The notes under the pieces: generated by a model
Databases searched by the model: none
The model's input: only the letters and a program-made list of their open reading frames with translations
What the model was told of the DNA's origin: nothing
Translations under genes and position numbers: made by a program
In this document: positions 18,644 through 27,466 of the stretch, piece by piece
Numbering within the stretch: position 1 is the stretch's first letter
Layout: every line of letters begins with the position of its first letter
NCBI RefSeq assembly: GCF_007746795.1
Contig: NZ_CP036343.1
Coordinates: 3,461,369 to 3,525,368, forward strand
Direction: 5' to 3'
Origin: Gimesia algae
GTDB lineage: Bacteria; Planctomycetota; Planctomycetia; Planctomycetales; Planctomycetaceae
DNA: 64,000 nucleotides

Positions 18644-19417
18644 TTAACGTCGTGGCACACTTTGCAGTAAACGCCCGAGTGATTCATCCTGTAACTTGAT
18701 CATATTAATGTTGGATTCAAACATCCGGGAAGAGGTCACCAGTTCCATCATCTCTTCCACAGAATTAGTGCCGGATGCTTCAATAAAGCCCTGTGCGATA
18801 TTCGCTGGCCCTTCCAGCGGATTCACACGTCCTTCTGTTGTGTACATGCTCTTCCCGATTTTGACGAGCTCATCCAGCGAGCCTGGCATCACCACAGCCA
18901 GCTGGCCCAGTTTCCCCATTGGTTGATCATCCGTATCAAAGGGAGTGACCACACCATCGGGTGTAATGGCCACATGGGTCGCTTCAAGGGGAACTTTGAT
19001 TTCTCTTCCATCAGTTGTCAGGATGGGCATGCCATGATCGGCTGTGACCAGGCGGCGATCTCCATCCAGTGAGAGTGATCCATTGCGCGTCAGAAATGAT
19101 TCCTGTGCGCTGCCAACCTGAAAGAAGCCCTGCCCTTTTAACGCCAGATCGAACTCACTGTCTGTAGTGATGAGCGAACCGGGTTCAAAGTCGGTGGTGA
19201 TGGTTTCCAGAGAAATGCCACCAGAGTGATTTTCCAGATCACCGGGCAATGGATTGAGAGCCCCCTCCTGCTGATCATGGGGGGGATTAATGCGAAAGAT
19301 GGGAACATCACGTTTAAATGATGTTGTGTTCGCATTGGCCATATTGTTCGAAAGCACATCAAGCCGCACCGAATTTGCTTCGGCGCCTTGCGCTGAGAGG
19401 TACATGCCGTAAATCAT
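18644..19417 (-). CDS. flgF: Flagellar proximal rod protein FlgF-like
   Basis: Rod/hook family protein (257 aa) with the N-terminus MIYGMYLSAQGAEANSVRLD followed by VLSNNMANANTTSFKRD, and the C-terminus ASGTNSVEEMMELVTSSRMFE. It is paired with flgG as flgF normally is. The flgF/flgG paralogue distinction rests on gene order and on the more diverged N-terminus. It is the first gene of the nine-gene operon. Confidence 0.85.
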   Translation of the reverse strand: MIYGMYLSAQGAEANSVRLDVLSNNMANANTTSFKRDVPIFRINPPHDQQEGALNPLPGDLENHSGGISLETITTDFEPGSLITTDSEFDLALKGQGFFQVGSAQESFLTRNGSLSLDGDRRLVTADHGMPILTTDGREIKVPLEATHVAITPDGVVTPFDTDDQPMGKLGQLAVVMPGSLDELVKIGKSMYTTEGRVNPLEGPANIAQGFIEASGTNSVEEMMELVTSSRMFESNINMIKLQDESLGRLLQSVPRR

Positions 19418-19815
19418 TGGGATACCTGACTTGAACCCGCTGCTTTTACGGTATTAGAACCATATCACAGCGAGATCAAAGAATTTCGATAGACACTTCC
19501 CCCCGTATATCTATCGGATCCCTACAACAGGCATCTTTAATGTAATCGGAAAATACATTCCATTTTATCCAGCCTTCCAGCAGCCACCAGTGATAGCCTG
19601 CAATGGACCCCGGACGGAAACCGGATCCTGAGACCTGATACAGTCATAAACTCAGCAATAGAATGGTTTTATGTCTGGAATCGATACAGGAAACGTGAAA
19701 CAGAAATAATTTCTGTTTAGTGGTGGGGTAGCAGCATGACCTTACTTCATGTTTTCGACATAGGCGAATGCTAACAGATCAACCTGCCTGACATCTCATT
19801 GACCAGCCTGGTTGT
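19418..19815. other. Intergenic region csrA/flgF
   Basis: 398 bases between the csrA stop and the flgF start, both on the minus strand. It should hold the promoter of the flagellar operon. I found no convincing sigma-28 or sigma-54 promoter, no RNA gene and no credible ORF here. Confidence 0.5.
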
Positions 19816-20016
19816 TTACAGACCACAACCTTGTACGGGAACACATTCGACTTCAAATTGCTGTACCAGCTTTCGAATCTCAGATCGATTCACTGACACA
19901 TCATCAGGTGCCTCAACACCCAGTCGAACTCGGTTCCCCTTAACAGAGAGGACTTTAATGGAGATATTGTCGTTAATAATGATCTCTTCATCCTTGCGTC
20001 TTGTGAGCACTAACAT
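19816..20016 (-). CDS. csrA: Carbon storage regulator CsrA
   Basis: Small homodimeric mRNA-binding regulator. The family pattern is intact: [36 protein letters not shown], and [13 protein letters not shown], with the RNA-contacting LTR at 4-6 and the R44-region VNRSEI conserved. The length of 66 aa is normal, and a strong AAAGGAG precedes the ATG. It lies upstream of the flagellar operon on the same strand, where CsrA often controls flagellin translation together with FliW. No fliW is seen in this window. Confidence 0.96.
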   Translation of the reverse strand: MLVLTRRKDEEIIINDNISIKVLSVKGNRVRLGVEAPDDVSVNRSEIRKLVQQFEVECVPVQGCGL

Positions 20017-20457
20017 CAGTGGACTCCTTTCTTATGGGATACATTCCTTTGATTAATCCAAACAGGCCCTACAAACTCACGATAGCGTCAAGTCACATCC
20101 TTTGTACTTGCATATTATACGTAGCAAACTCGATTCCGGTTTGAAATAAAATCAGAATAATTAAAATTTTTACCATAATCCCTCAAGTTTGCAGTAGCTT
20201 TGCGTAATTCTTCTCAATCAGTGCAATTTCACCATTTTAACTTTATTGTTTCGAGCTGGCAGAATTACACACTTTTGTCGCAAAAAAGTGTGGCACTTTG
20301 CAACAGTGTGGTAAAGTTGATGTAGTGATCTGTCCAGAATGCATTTGTTTTGAGTTTGACGCAATCACGTAAGTCTGGTCGATAAATTAAATGAGTCAAA
20401 GATCCGCCAGGTTCATTTTTCTGGGCGCTCAACAACCAGGAAGGAAGATTGAAAACC
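20017..20457. other. AT-rich divergent region csrA / secreted protein
   Basis: 441 AT-rich bases between divergent genes. A TATAAT hexamer facing csrA lies at 20119-20114 (minus strand) but has no good -35 at 17 bases. A hairpin is present at 20268-20292 and is listed separately. No coding sequence is supported. Confidence 0.5.
20268..20292. other. Hairpin CACACTTTT/AAAAGTGTG
   Basis: A perfect 9-bp inverted repeat (arms 20268-20276 and 20284-20292, 7-nt loop) lies about 165 bases before the secreted-protein gene. It is followed by TGGCACTTTGCA, which looks like sigma-54 elements but with far too short a spacer. It may be an operator or a terminator of something small. Confidence 0.45.
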
Positions 20458-21120
20458 ATGTCTGCCATTCGAAAGCTGTTTCCTGTTGTCACAATTGTGG
20501 CTTGCCTGATTCCCGTGAGCAGAGGAAATGCTCAGGAAGTCAAGGCTCCTGCCGCCGATACCCTACCGGAAATCGTACCTGAGACGGCTGAAAAGAAAAA
20601 AATCCCCCCTCTGGATGAAGTCATGCAGATCATTGAGGAGTATTTTTCTGATCGTAAAGGCTACAAATCGGGAGATATGCTGACTCGCGGTCAGATCAAG
20701 CCACTGTTTCGGCAACTGCAGCAGGCAGGCTGGTCGGTGAAAGCGGAGAAAGACATCCTCAAACGGCTACATGCGGATTCTGATTTTCTGGTCGCTCAAC
20801 TCAGCACCCCCAAAGGGGTCATTTTCATGCGTCGCATTGCCCAGATGCCGGGTGGCTATGATCGCCTCGACCATATCCTGGTCATGCCTTATGGGAAGCG
20901 ACGTATTCGGGAATTCATCAATTCCCCCGGCGGATACACGATGATCGAATATATGACGACTACCAAAGGGGGTAAGAATCTGGGTAAGTACCTGTCCAAA
21001 GCAAAAACGGGCAAGGGATTCAACCAGCCAACTCCCTATATATATACTCAGACTGATTTAACGAATGTTCTCAAACAGGCTTATGAAAAAGAAAACGCGA
21101 AATCAAAGGGAAAGCGTTAG
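20458..21120 (+). CDS. Secreted protein of unknown function
   Basis: No family recognised. The product has a signal peptide (SAIRKLFPVVTIVACLIPVS, cleavage likely after GNA) and a soluble basic body of about 190 residues ending in a Lys-rich tail (KENAKSKGKR). Helical segments such as PPLDEVMQIIEEYFSDRKGY and QIKPLFRQLQQAGWSVKAEK are followed by FMRRIAQMPGGYDRLDHI. I chose the ATG at 20458; AGGAAGGA lies about ten bases upstream and is too near the alternative TTG at 20449. Two copies of the dispersed 92-nt repeat follow directly after its stop. Confidence 0.75.
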   Translation: MSAIRKLFPVVTIVACLIPVSRGNAQEVKAPAADTLPEIVPETAEKKKIPPLDEVMQIIEEYFSDRKGYKSGDMLTRGQIKPLFRQLQQAGWSVKAEKDILKRLHADSDFLVAQLSTPKGVIFMRRIAQMPGGYDRLDHILVMPYGKRRIREFINSPGGYTMIEYMTTTKGGKNLGKYLSKAKTGKGFNQPTPYIYTQTDLTNVLKQAYEKENAKSKGKR

Positions 21121-21139
21121 ATTGAATTCCATTTCAGGG

Positions 21140-21231
21140 CTGTGTCCAGCTTTACTGTAGCGTCTCCAAAGCCATTTGGACCGAGTATCATAGATTGTGA
21201 GACGCTATGCTTAAATGTGATGTGCTCTAGA
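21140..21231 (+). repeat. Dispersed structured repeat, copy 1
   Basis: First of two tandem units (period 92). It begins CTGTGTCCAG, contains TTTACTGTAGCGTCTCC, an inner hairpin TCCAAA-GCCA-TTTGGA and an outer stem TAGCGTCTC/GAGACGCTA, and ends GCTCTAGA. Three further copies are at 21232, 48786 and 60283. It starts 20 bases after the stop of the secreted-protein gene. Confidence 0.9.
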
Positions 21232-21322
21232 CTGTGTCCAGCTTTACTGTAGCGTCTCCAAAGCCATTTGGACCGAGTACCATAGATTGTGAGACGCTAT
21301 GGTTAAATGTGATGCCCTTTAG
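21232..21322 (+). repeat. Dispersed structured repeat, copy 2
   Basis: Direct tandem repeat of copy 1 with about five substitutions in 91 bases, none of them in the stem arms. The same outer stem (TAGCGTCTC/GAGACGCTA) and inner TCCAAA/TTTGGA hairpin are present. It lies in the convergent interval between the secreted-protein and HDOD genes. Confidence 0.9.
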
Positions 21323-21388
21323 TTACTGCAAAACTGAATACAGGTTCCTTTGAAATCGCATTTGATAACAGCCTGTTTCTTTGACAGG

Positions 21389-22252
21389 TCAGCCCTCCAG
21401 ATTCACACCAAAAAATGTGGCGCTCTCGGTTATATCCTGTTTACACGATTCAATCATGTTTTCAATCTGCTCTTCATCCAGGTCGAAGTAAGTCTGCATA
21501 ATCTCTTCTGCTTCCAGATACTCTTCGGAACTGCGATTCCACACAGAACCTGCCAGCAGGCTCCCCGTACGTATCGCCATTCCCAGCGGACAACCATGCT
21601 GTCCGTCCCCATGATGCTGTTCAATCGCGGTCACCATTTCCGGAGGCAGTGCCCAGTGATCCAACAGACGGGCTCCGAGCAGTGCATGATCGAATCCAAA
21701 GTACTGCTGTTCTCCCTTCAGAAGCTGCTCACCATGGGGGTAACTTTCATAGATCAGACTGTATTGCTCACGTTCCACCTGTGAAAACACCAGAATTCCG
21801 ACATCCGCCAGAAGACCCGCGGTGTAAGCTTCATCATTTTTCAGGCACTTATGGTGATTTGCCAGATGGGATGAAATGGAAGCAATCGTCAGGGCTCTCT
21901 GCCAGTAATCGGCAAAAATTCGCCCCTTGCTGCGTTTGGTCAGCGATTCCACCATGGAAAAGCTGATCGTCAGCATGCGAATCGCATCCTTACCCAGATA
22001 GGAGACCGCGTGTCTGATACTGATGATCTGTCGGGAGACGCCGTACTTGGATGAATTCACGACCTGCAGAATTTTCGCTGCCAGCCCGGGATCATGCTCG
22101 ATACATCGAACAATATCATCAATGCGGCTTTCCGGATCTCGGGTCAGTTGCAGAATCTGTTGTGCAACTTTCGGGGCCGAGTGTAAGCGATCTAAACGTT
22201 GAACAAATCGATCTGCCAGATCAATGGGGTCTGCACAATTATCAACTAACAT
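21389..22252 (-). CDS. HDOD domain signalling protein
   Basis: Cytoplasmic protein consisting mainly of an HDOD domain (PF08668), a catalytically degenerate relative of HD phosphohydrolases found in signalling and chemotaxis settings. Conserved segments are LPSAPKVAQQILQL-like LHSAPKVAQQILQLTRDPES near residue 25, DPGLAAKILQVVNSSKYG near 60, ISIRHAVSYLGKDAIRMLTI near 80, and AYTAGLLADVGILVFSQV near 140. I chose the second ATG of the frame (22252), which has AAGG six bases upstream; the first is at 22258. No fused receiver or GGDEF domain is present. The next gene on this strand ends 227 nt upstream. Confidence 0.88.
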   Translation of the reverse strand: MLVDNCADPIDLADRFVQRLDRLHSAPKVAQQILQLTRDPESRIDDIVRCIEHDPGLAAKILQVVNSSKYGVSRQIISIRHAVSYLGKDAIRMLTISFSMVESLTKRSKGRIFADYWQRALTIASISSHLANHHKCLKNDEAYTAGLLADVGILVFSQVEREQYSLIYESYPHGEQLLKGEQQYFGFDHALLGARLLDHWALPPEMVTAIEQHHGDGQHGCPLGMAIRTGSLLAGSVWNRSSEEYLEAEEIMQTYFDLDEEQIENMIESCKQDITESATFFGVNLEG

Positions 22253-22485
22253 GACCATCCTTCTTTTTGTAGTTTACTGCGTTGCCTTTTAGCCCGTTTA
22301 GGGGTTGTCTTCTCCCGAAATCTATCTTTGGAGAACGCAGACACGGTCAATAATTGTGATCCGATAACCAGTTTTCTGATACTTGGAAGCAAGTGTTCCA
22401 GAAATGACGGTCGGGACTGTTGTAGTACCGATTGACCCTCGATTCTGAGAACAGATTTCCCTCCTCAGAATATGACTGCCTGACC

Positions 22486-23367
22486 TTACGCCAACAGTTT
22501 GAGTCCTGATTCCTGGATTTCATAGGGAACCAGTGATTCATCGACGGCACTGCCACGATGTTTGGCAACATGCAGTGCCCGGCTCATCCGGTTTCCTTCC
22601 TTGATTTTACCCATCAGAATGATGGTATTCGCATTGGAAAGGACATCCCCGCTCTCGATTGGACGTTGTATGAGATCATCCAGCATCACTTCATGCGTCG
22701 TCAGCAGCAGCAGACATCCGATCTGCTGAAAATCATAACGATGCTGTTCTACCTCGGCCTGATGACTGCGGAACTGTGCCCGGAACAGATCACGGGCGAC
22801 CCAGTCATATTCTTTACGGAGGATCTGGTGGTAGACGTATTCAAACGCATGAAACTGGAACGAATCACTGGGGCGGTCCGTCGGTTCGATACCATCGATC
22901 ACCGTCCGTCGGACGCCATGCACGAAGTTGGAATAAAAAAAGGCAATCGCGGCGTCCAGTTTCTTGACGAATTCCAGTTTCCACTCTTTCCATTCATCCA
23001 GTTCCATATCACGGCGCGTCACCCGACGACCACTCTGGCGAAACAGATGCTGGTAGTCGGTTCGCGTCTCAGCATCCCAGATCCGGTCCAGGTCAAAAGG
23101 CGCATCAACCAGTTGTTCACGCAGCTTCCATTGGAAAAGTCGCTCGGCGTAATCACTGTGACTTTGGGAATCTCCGCGGGTGGCCATATCAAACAGCACC
23201 CCGGTCTGCCCTTCCTGCTGCAAGCCAGCCTCTGCGAACTGCAGACCAAGCTGTGTTTTGCCGATCCCGGTTGCGCCCAGCACCACGGTCAGTTTGCCTG
23301 GCAGCAACCCGCCCGAGAGCAGTTCGTCGAGTTCAGGAATTCCCGTTTTTTGTCGCAAGTCAGCCAT
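22486..23367 (-). CDS. KaiC/RAD55-like RecA-fold ATPase, single domain
   Basis: Predicted cytoplasmic ATPase of the KaiC/RAD55 group. The N-terminus [20 protein letters not shown] followed by [20 protein letters not shown] is the family hallmark, with Walker [10 protein letters not shown] at about residues 31-39. A hydrophobic [13 protein letters not shown] segment near 220 corresponds to Walker B/sensor. It has one RecA domain (293 aa), not the two of cyanobacterial KaiC, and no KaiA/KaiB is nearby. An inserted charged helical region (about 100-170) follows. The role is unknown; single-domain relatives are regulators in archaea and bacteria. It lies 78 nt downstream of the PLP-enzyme gene. 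Confidence 0.8.
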   Translation of the reverse strand: MADLRQKTGIPELDELLSGGLLPGKLTVVLGATGIGKTQLGLQFAEAGLQQEGQTGVLFDMATRGDSQSHSDYAERLFQWKLREQLVDAPFDLDRIWDAETRTDYQHLFRQSGRRVTRRDMELDEWKEWKLEFVKKLDAAIAFFYSNFVHGVRRTVIDGIEPTDRPSDSFQFHAFEYVYHQILRKEYDWVARDLFRAQFRSHQAEVEQHRYDFQQIGCLLLLTTHEVMLDDLIQRPIESGDVLSNANTIILMGKIKEGNRMSRALHVAKHRGSAVDESLVPYEIQESGLKLLA

Positions 23368-23445
23368 GATGAATCTTCGTTTCGCGGAAAGAACCTCCGC
23401 GCCTTTGTGCTTTTCGGTTAGCGCCAGCCGCTGAGTTGACCAGGA

Positions 23446-24561
23446 TCAGACGGTAATATAGCGGTCACGGGCAGCCACATTCCAGTGGTCAACCACTTTT
23501 CCGACACTGACGACCGTCACTGATTTATGCAGAGCTGACGTCGGGCAGACGTGCCGGGGAATCGCCAGTAGTTCATCACCGGGCTGAAATTCGGCAGCCC
23601 GTTCACTGATGACGACCAGATGTTCTTCATTCTGCAGTACCGGTTTCGCATCGGGTAGATCGGGGAACCGGCAGCGATTTTCCATCGCAGGGTCAGAAGC
23701 AATGGCTTTATAACCCAGATCAAAGGTAATGCGTTCCGGACCGGGGCGGCTGATGACACGCGTTAACACCATCGCTGCCGGAGTAAAATTCAGGTCGGGA
23801 AACATTTCCCCATACCCGACATCATGCAGCACACAGGTTCCCGGGCAGACTTCGATATCCGGATCGTCAATGCTGGCAAAGATGGGGAACGAACCGGTCG
23901 CACCTGCCACAATCCGCGGGACCGGGAGTCCTTCGGTGACCAGTTGATCCCGCAGACGACTTACGTTGTTCCAGACTTCTTTAACCGCGATTTCCCGTTC
24001 ATGAAAATCAACCTGATGATTCTGCCCATCATAGGCGTGCAGACCCGCCGCGATTAAACCGGGCGTATTCGCGATCATCTGGTACAGTTCGACTGCATTC
24101 TCCCCAGGTGCAATACCGGTTCGATTCTGGCCGGTATTCAGATCGAGCAGGACTTCGATTTCGAGTCCTGCGGCGGACATCGCTTCGCCCAGTAAGTCAA
24201 CCGGGGCGGGATGATCGGCGGTCACCTGCAGCGACACATCGGGCCAGCGTTTACGAAACTCCACCGCGCGGGCGATGTTGGGGCCGACCAGGTTATAAGC
24301 CAGACAGATATCTTTGACACCCGTATCTGCCAGCATTTCGGCTTCCGCAAATGTCGCCGCCTTATGCTTCAGGATTCCCAGTGAAAGTTCCAGTTGGATG
24401 ATCTCACGCATCTTATGAGTTTTACAATGCGGGCGCAGTCGGGAAGGATCTCCGACCAGCTCAATCATTTTTCGTAAGTTGTCCTCAAGCAGATCCTTGA
24501 AGATAATCATTCCCGGTGAAATGATCTGACTTGTATCGTCTATCTGATAGCATGCATCCAT
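23446..24561 (-). CDS. D-threonine aldolase / D-serine dehydratase-like PLP enzyme
   Basis: Fold-type III PLP enzyme (alanine racemase N-terminal domain plus D-ser_dehydrat C-terminal domain, DSD1 family). The PLP lysine is in LRPHCKTHKMREI near residue 47. AYNLVGPN near 90, GLHAYDGQNH near 165 and the C-terminal metal-site motif with H and C (AIPRHVCPTSALHK, about 340-353) are seen. Such enzymes cleave or dehydrate D-3-hydroxy amino acids. The substrate is not set by sequence. It lies 27 nt downstream of an amidohydrolase and after a symporter, suggesting uptake and breakdown of a small organic compound. Confidence 0.85.
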   Translation of the reverse strand: MDACYQIDDTSQIISPGMIIFKDLLEDNLRKMIELVGDPSRLRPHCKTHKMREIIQLELSLGILKHKAATFAEAEMLADTGVKDICLAYNLVGPNIARAVEFRKRWPDVSLQVTADHPAPVDLLGEAMSAAGLEIEVLLDLNTGQNRTGIAPGENAVELYQMIANTPGLIAAGLHAYDGQNHQVDFHEREIAVKEVWNNVSRLRDQLVTEGLPVPRIVAGATGSFPIFASIDDPDIEVCPGTCVLHDVGYGEMFPDLNFTPAAMVLTRVISRPGPERITFDLGYKAIASDPAMENRCRFPDLPDAKPVLQNEEHLVVISERAAEFQPGDELLAIPRHVCPTSALHKSVTVVSVGKVVDHWNVAARDRYITV

Positions 24562-24588
24562 GAGCAGACCTGATCGCAGTTTGAAATT

Positions 24589-25428
24589 TTAAATACCCTG
24601 AAAAAAGACCTTTTCCGCCGTCTTTTCCAGAATCCATTCTTTGTCCATCGCAGACAGAAAGGGCAGACCATTCTTGACTAAACCAATGGATGCCTGATAC
24701 GAATGATCGCCTTGCACCTGGTAAGGACAGTCGGTGGCCCACATCAGACGATTCGCTCCAAAGGCCTGATACACTTTCTGGATCAGTGGCAGCAGATCGT
24801 GGTAAGGCATCTTTTTTTTGCCCAGTGCATAGAAGGCGGAGACTTTGACATACACGTTGGGATGCTTGGCCATCTTGCAGAGCATGTCAACTTCTTTCGG
24901 ATCGATTTCCCCGGAAACACCAATGCGGGCCAGGTGGTCAATAACGACCGTCGTATCGCGATGTTTCTGGCACATCTTATCCAAGGCAGGCAGGCCGACG
25001 GCATCCATCAGGCAGCACATGGCCATGCCTTCTTTGGCGCCGGTCTTCCACATCTCTTCCATGCATTCCCCGTCCAGCCATTCATCGACTTTTTTCGACA
25101 GAGGACGAATGCGAAAGCCCCGCACGCCTTTCTTTTTCAGAGCCAGCATTTCAGGAGTCGGGTTCTTTCCGTTCTGATCGATCACCGCGACACCTGAAAA
25201 CATACCCGGATATTTCGCCATGCTGTCCAGCATATAGCTGTTGTCAAAGCCATAAAAGGACATCTGAATCAGCACCACCCGATTCACGCCGACCGGCATC
25301 ATTTGTGCCTGCAGTTCTTCAGCCGTAAAGCTGGGCGGTACCATATCAGAAACCTGATACCCCGGTGCCAGGGGATATTTTTTGACATCCGGAGTCCAGA
25401 CATGCGAGTGTGCGTCGATATATTCCAT
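24589..25428 (-). CDS. Amidohydrolase family 2 protein
   Basis: Predicted metal-dependent hydrolase (Amidohydro_2, PF04909), 279 aa, cytoplasmic. It shows YIDAHSHVWTPD at residues 3-14, VVIDHLARIG near 150-159 and MWATDCPYQ near 235, giving the His/Asp metal ligands. It is only distantly similar to the amidohydrolase gene at 3400-4275. It stands 46 nt downstream of the symporter gene in a minus-strand operon with the PLP enzyme. The reaction could be hydrolysis or decarboxylation of the imported compound; this is inference. Confidence 0.85.
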   Translation of the reverse strand: MEYIDAHSHVWTPDVKKYPLAPGYQVSDMVPPSFTAEELQAQMMPVGVNRVVLIQMSFYGFDNSYMLDSMAKYPGMFSGVAVIDQNGKNPTPEMLALKKKGVRGFRIRPLSKKVDEWLDGECMEEMWKTGAKEGMAMCCLMDAVGLPALDKMCQKHRDTTVVIDHLARIGVSGEIDPKEVDMLCKMAKHPNVYVKVSAFYALGKKKMPYHDLLPLIQKVYQAFGANRLMWATDCPYQVQGDHSYQASIGLVKNGLPFLSAMDKEWILEKTAEKVFFQGI

Positions 25429-25474
25429 TGCATAAGCCTCTGATAGAAAAGGTTAGCGGGAAAAACAGCCAGAA

Positions 25475-27466
25475 TCAGGAATCGGCCTTATTGATGTAAA
25501 AGAATTTGTGCACGAGTTCTTCCGGTGGGGGTGCCGTCATTTTTGTAACAATAAATCCGGAGACAAACGAGACAAACAAGCCGATAATGATCGGATCAAA
25601 ATCGAATAACTGGTAAGGCTTGAAAAAGCTGCCATTCACAAAATAGCCGGTGATATACATCGCCAGATGCACGGAAAAGCCACCGAGCATGGCCCCCATG
25701 GCGCCGGCCGCATTGACGCGTCGCCAGTACAGACCATAGACAATCGTCGCCAGAAAACTGGCAGCCAGACCACTGCCGACATACACGATAATATCCTGCA
25801 GGAACTGGGGAGGATTGATGGCGACCACCATCGCAGCGGTACCGACAACAAAGGTCGCCAGGTAACTTAACATCTTGATGGTTTTCTCACTGGCTTCGGG
25901 ATTGATATTCCGCTGATACACGTCACGCACCCAGGCCGAAGAAATCAGCAGCAGGAAGCTGTCGACGGTCGACATCACCGCGGCAAAAGGAGCCGCCACC
26001 AGCAGACCTGCCAGCCAGCCCATGCCGATATGTTCGGTCAGATAAACGGCCATGGCCGGCATGATCCGGTCAGAATCACCTTCCATCCCCGGCAGCAATA
26101 CGCGGGCACAGCAGAAGATCACGACCAAAGGGAAATAGATCAAAGTGTAATAAATGGCCACCGTACAGATAGAACGCTGCAGGGTTTTTGTATCGCGAAA
26201 CGCCATCAGACGTACCATATTGGCCGGCTGACCGGTCCCGGAAATCGCCCACATGAAGAAGAACGAAATCGCCAGGCTCAAGGGGAGGAATCCACTGTCG
26301 CTGCCGGGACTGGGTCCGGGGCCGACCACATAGGTGCCCTGCTGGCTGCCTTCTTCTCCGTACGCATACGATTTGAGATCGATATTGGAAACACTGACGC
26401 CATCGAGAAATTTTTCACTCTCTCGGCGGCCTAAGATTCGCTCGATATCATCCAGTGTGGTCAACTGCAGCACTTTGACTTCATTGACGGTAGTCTCCCC
26501 CTTGACTATTTCGTTCTCCACAGTGACACGGAATAACAAAGGCGTTTTATTATCGTCGATCGGGGTATCGGTAATCCAGGTTCCCGCTTCAATCCGCATC
26601 GTTTCCGGCGCGGGTTCTGCGAGCGTTAATGTAATCCCCCCCTTGTCCGGATCCGAGATCCGGGGCGGCGTCATTTTTGCCATCAGTTTCGTGGTATTTT
26701 CCAGCCCCCCCGCCTGTGAGATGGCTAAAGGCAGCATGATGATCACACCAATGACCATCACAATGCCCTGCATCACATCGGTCCAGACAACCGCATGAAA
26801 ACCGCCGTAGGTAGTATAGAGAATGACGGCAACACCAAAGACCAGCAGACACAGCAGGTATTCTGGGCTTTCCGATTCTGAAATATAGGGGATACCGGCG
26901 ACTGCCTGGGACAGTCCGGCTGCAGTACTTTCAAAGATCGTAACGCCATCCAATAGTGTTTGCAGGATCAGGCTGCCCGCTTTGAACTGGGCCACCAGGT
27001 TAAATGACATGAAAAACACGATCAGTGAGACCGCCATCAGACCTAATATCGGGCTGTGAAAGCGGTCGCGAACCACATCGGGAACCGTGATCGAGCCGGA
27101 GCGGCGTGCCACCTGGTTCAGACGTTTTCCAATCAGGCCCATCGTACAGATGGGAACCACCATGTAGCTGCCGATCCAGAGTGCCAGAATCCAGCCATGC
27201 GAATAAATCTTGGAAGGAAAACCGGTAAAACTGCCGCCGGAACTACTGGTCGCGGCAAACGTCAACGCAAACGCCCAGACCCCCAGACCACGACTTCCCA
27301 GAAAGTATTCACTGAGAAAGCTTTTGCTTTTGAGCAGTCGATTGGACAACGCGGCAATGACGAAAACCGCTGCCGTGTAGATTAAAAAGGAGACGAGTGC
27401 CGCATTCGTGCTGGACTCGGCAAACAATGTCGGCAGACTCAGATTTGTTGTTGATAGAAAGTTCAA
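25475..27466 (-). CDS. Sodium:solute symporter family transporter with extra soluble insert
   Basis: SSS family (PF00474) secondary transporter in the cytoplasmic membrane. About 13 hydrophobic helices are visible. Family segments are SEYFLGSRGLGVWAFALTFA near residue 52, TYGGFHAVVWTDVMQGIVMV near 217, and AISGTGQPANMVRLMAF near 400. Between helices near residues 250 and 385 there is a hydrophilic insert of about 130 residues (starts PPRISDPDKGG, ends GPSPGSDSG) not present in compact members such as PanF. The start is TTG overlapping the previous stop (TTGA) with GGGGGG upstream, so the two genes are probably translationally coupled. Substrate unknown. Confidence 0.9.
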   Translation of the reverse strand: MNFLSTTNLSLPTLFAESSTNAALVSFLIYTAAVFVIAALSNRLLKSKSFLSEYFLGSRGLGVWAFALTFAATSSSGGSFTGFPSKIYSHGWILALWIGSYMVVPICTMGLIGKRLNQVARRSGSITVPDVVRDRFHSPILGLMAVSLIVFFMSFNLVAQFKAGSLILQTLLDGVTIFESTAAGLSQAVAGIPYISESESPEYLLCLLVFGVAVILYTTYGGFHAVVWTDVMQGIVMVIGVIIMLPLAISQAGGLENTTKLMAKMTPPRISDPDKGGITLTLAEPAPETMRIEAGTWITDTPIDDNKTPLLFRVTVENEIVKGETTVNEVKVLQLTTLDDIERILGRRESEKFLDGVSVSNIDLKSYAYGEEGSQQGTYVVGPGPSPGSDSGFLPLSLAISFFFMWAISGTGQPANMVRLMAFRDTKTLQRSICTVAIYYTLIYFPLVVIFCCARVLLPGMEGDSDRIMPAMAVYLTEHIGMGWLAGLLVAAPFAAVMSTVDSFLLLISSAWVRDVYQRNINPEASEKTIKMLSYLATFVVGTAAMVVAINPPQFLQDIIVYVGSGLAASFLATIVYGLYWRRVNAAGAMGAMLGGFSVHLAMYITGYFVNGSFFKPYQLFDFDPIIIGLFVSFVSGFIVTKMTAPPPEELVHKFFYINKADS

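Noticed and set aside
20292-20303. Possible sigma-54 promoter (TGGCAC, TTGCA)
   Set aside because: The spacer is one base rather than about five, which abolishes promoter geometry.
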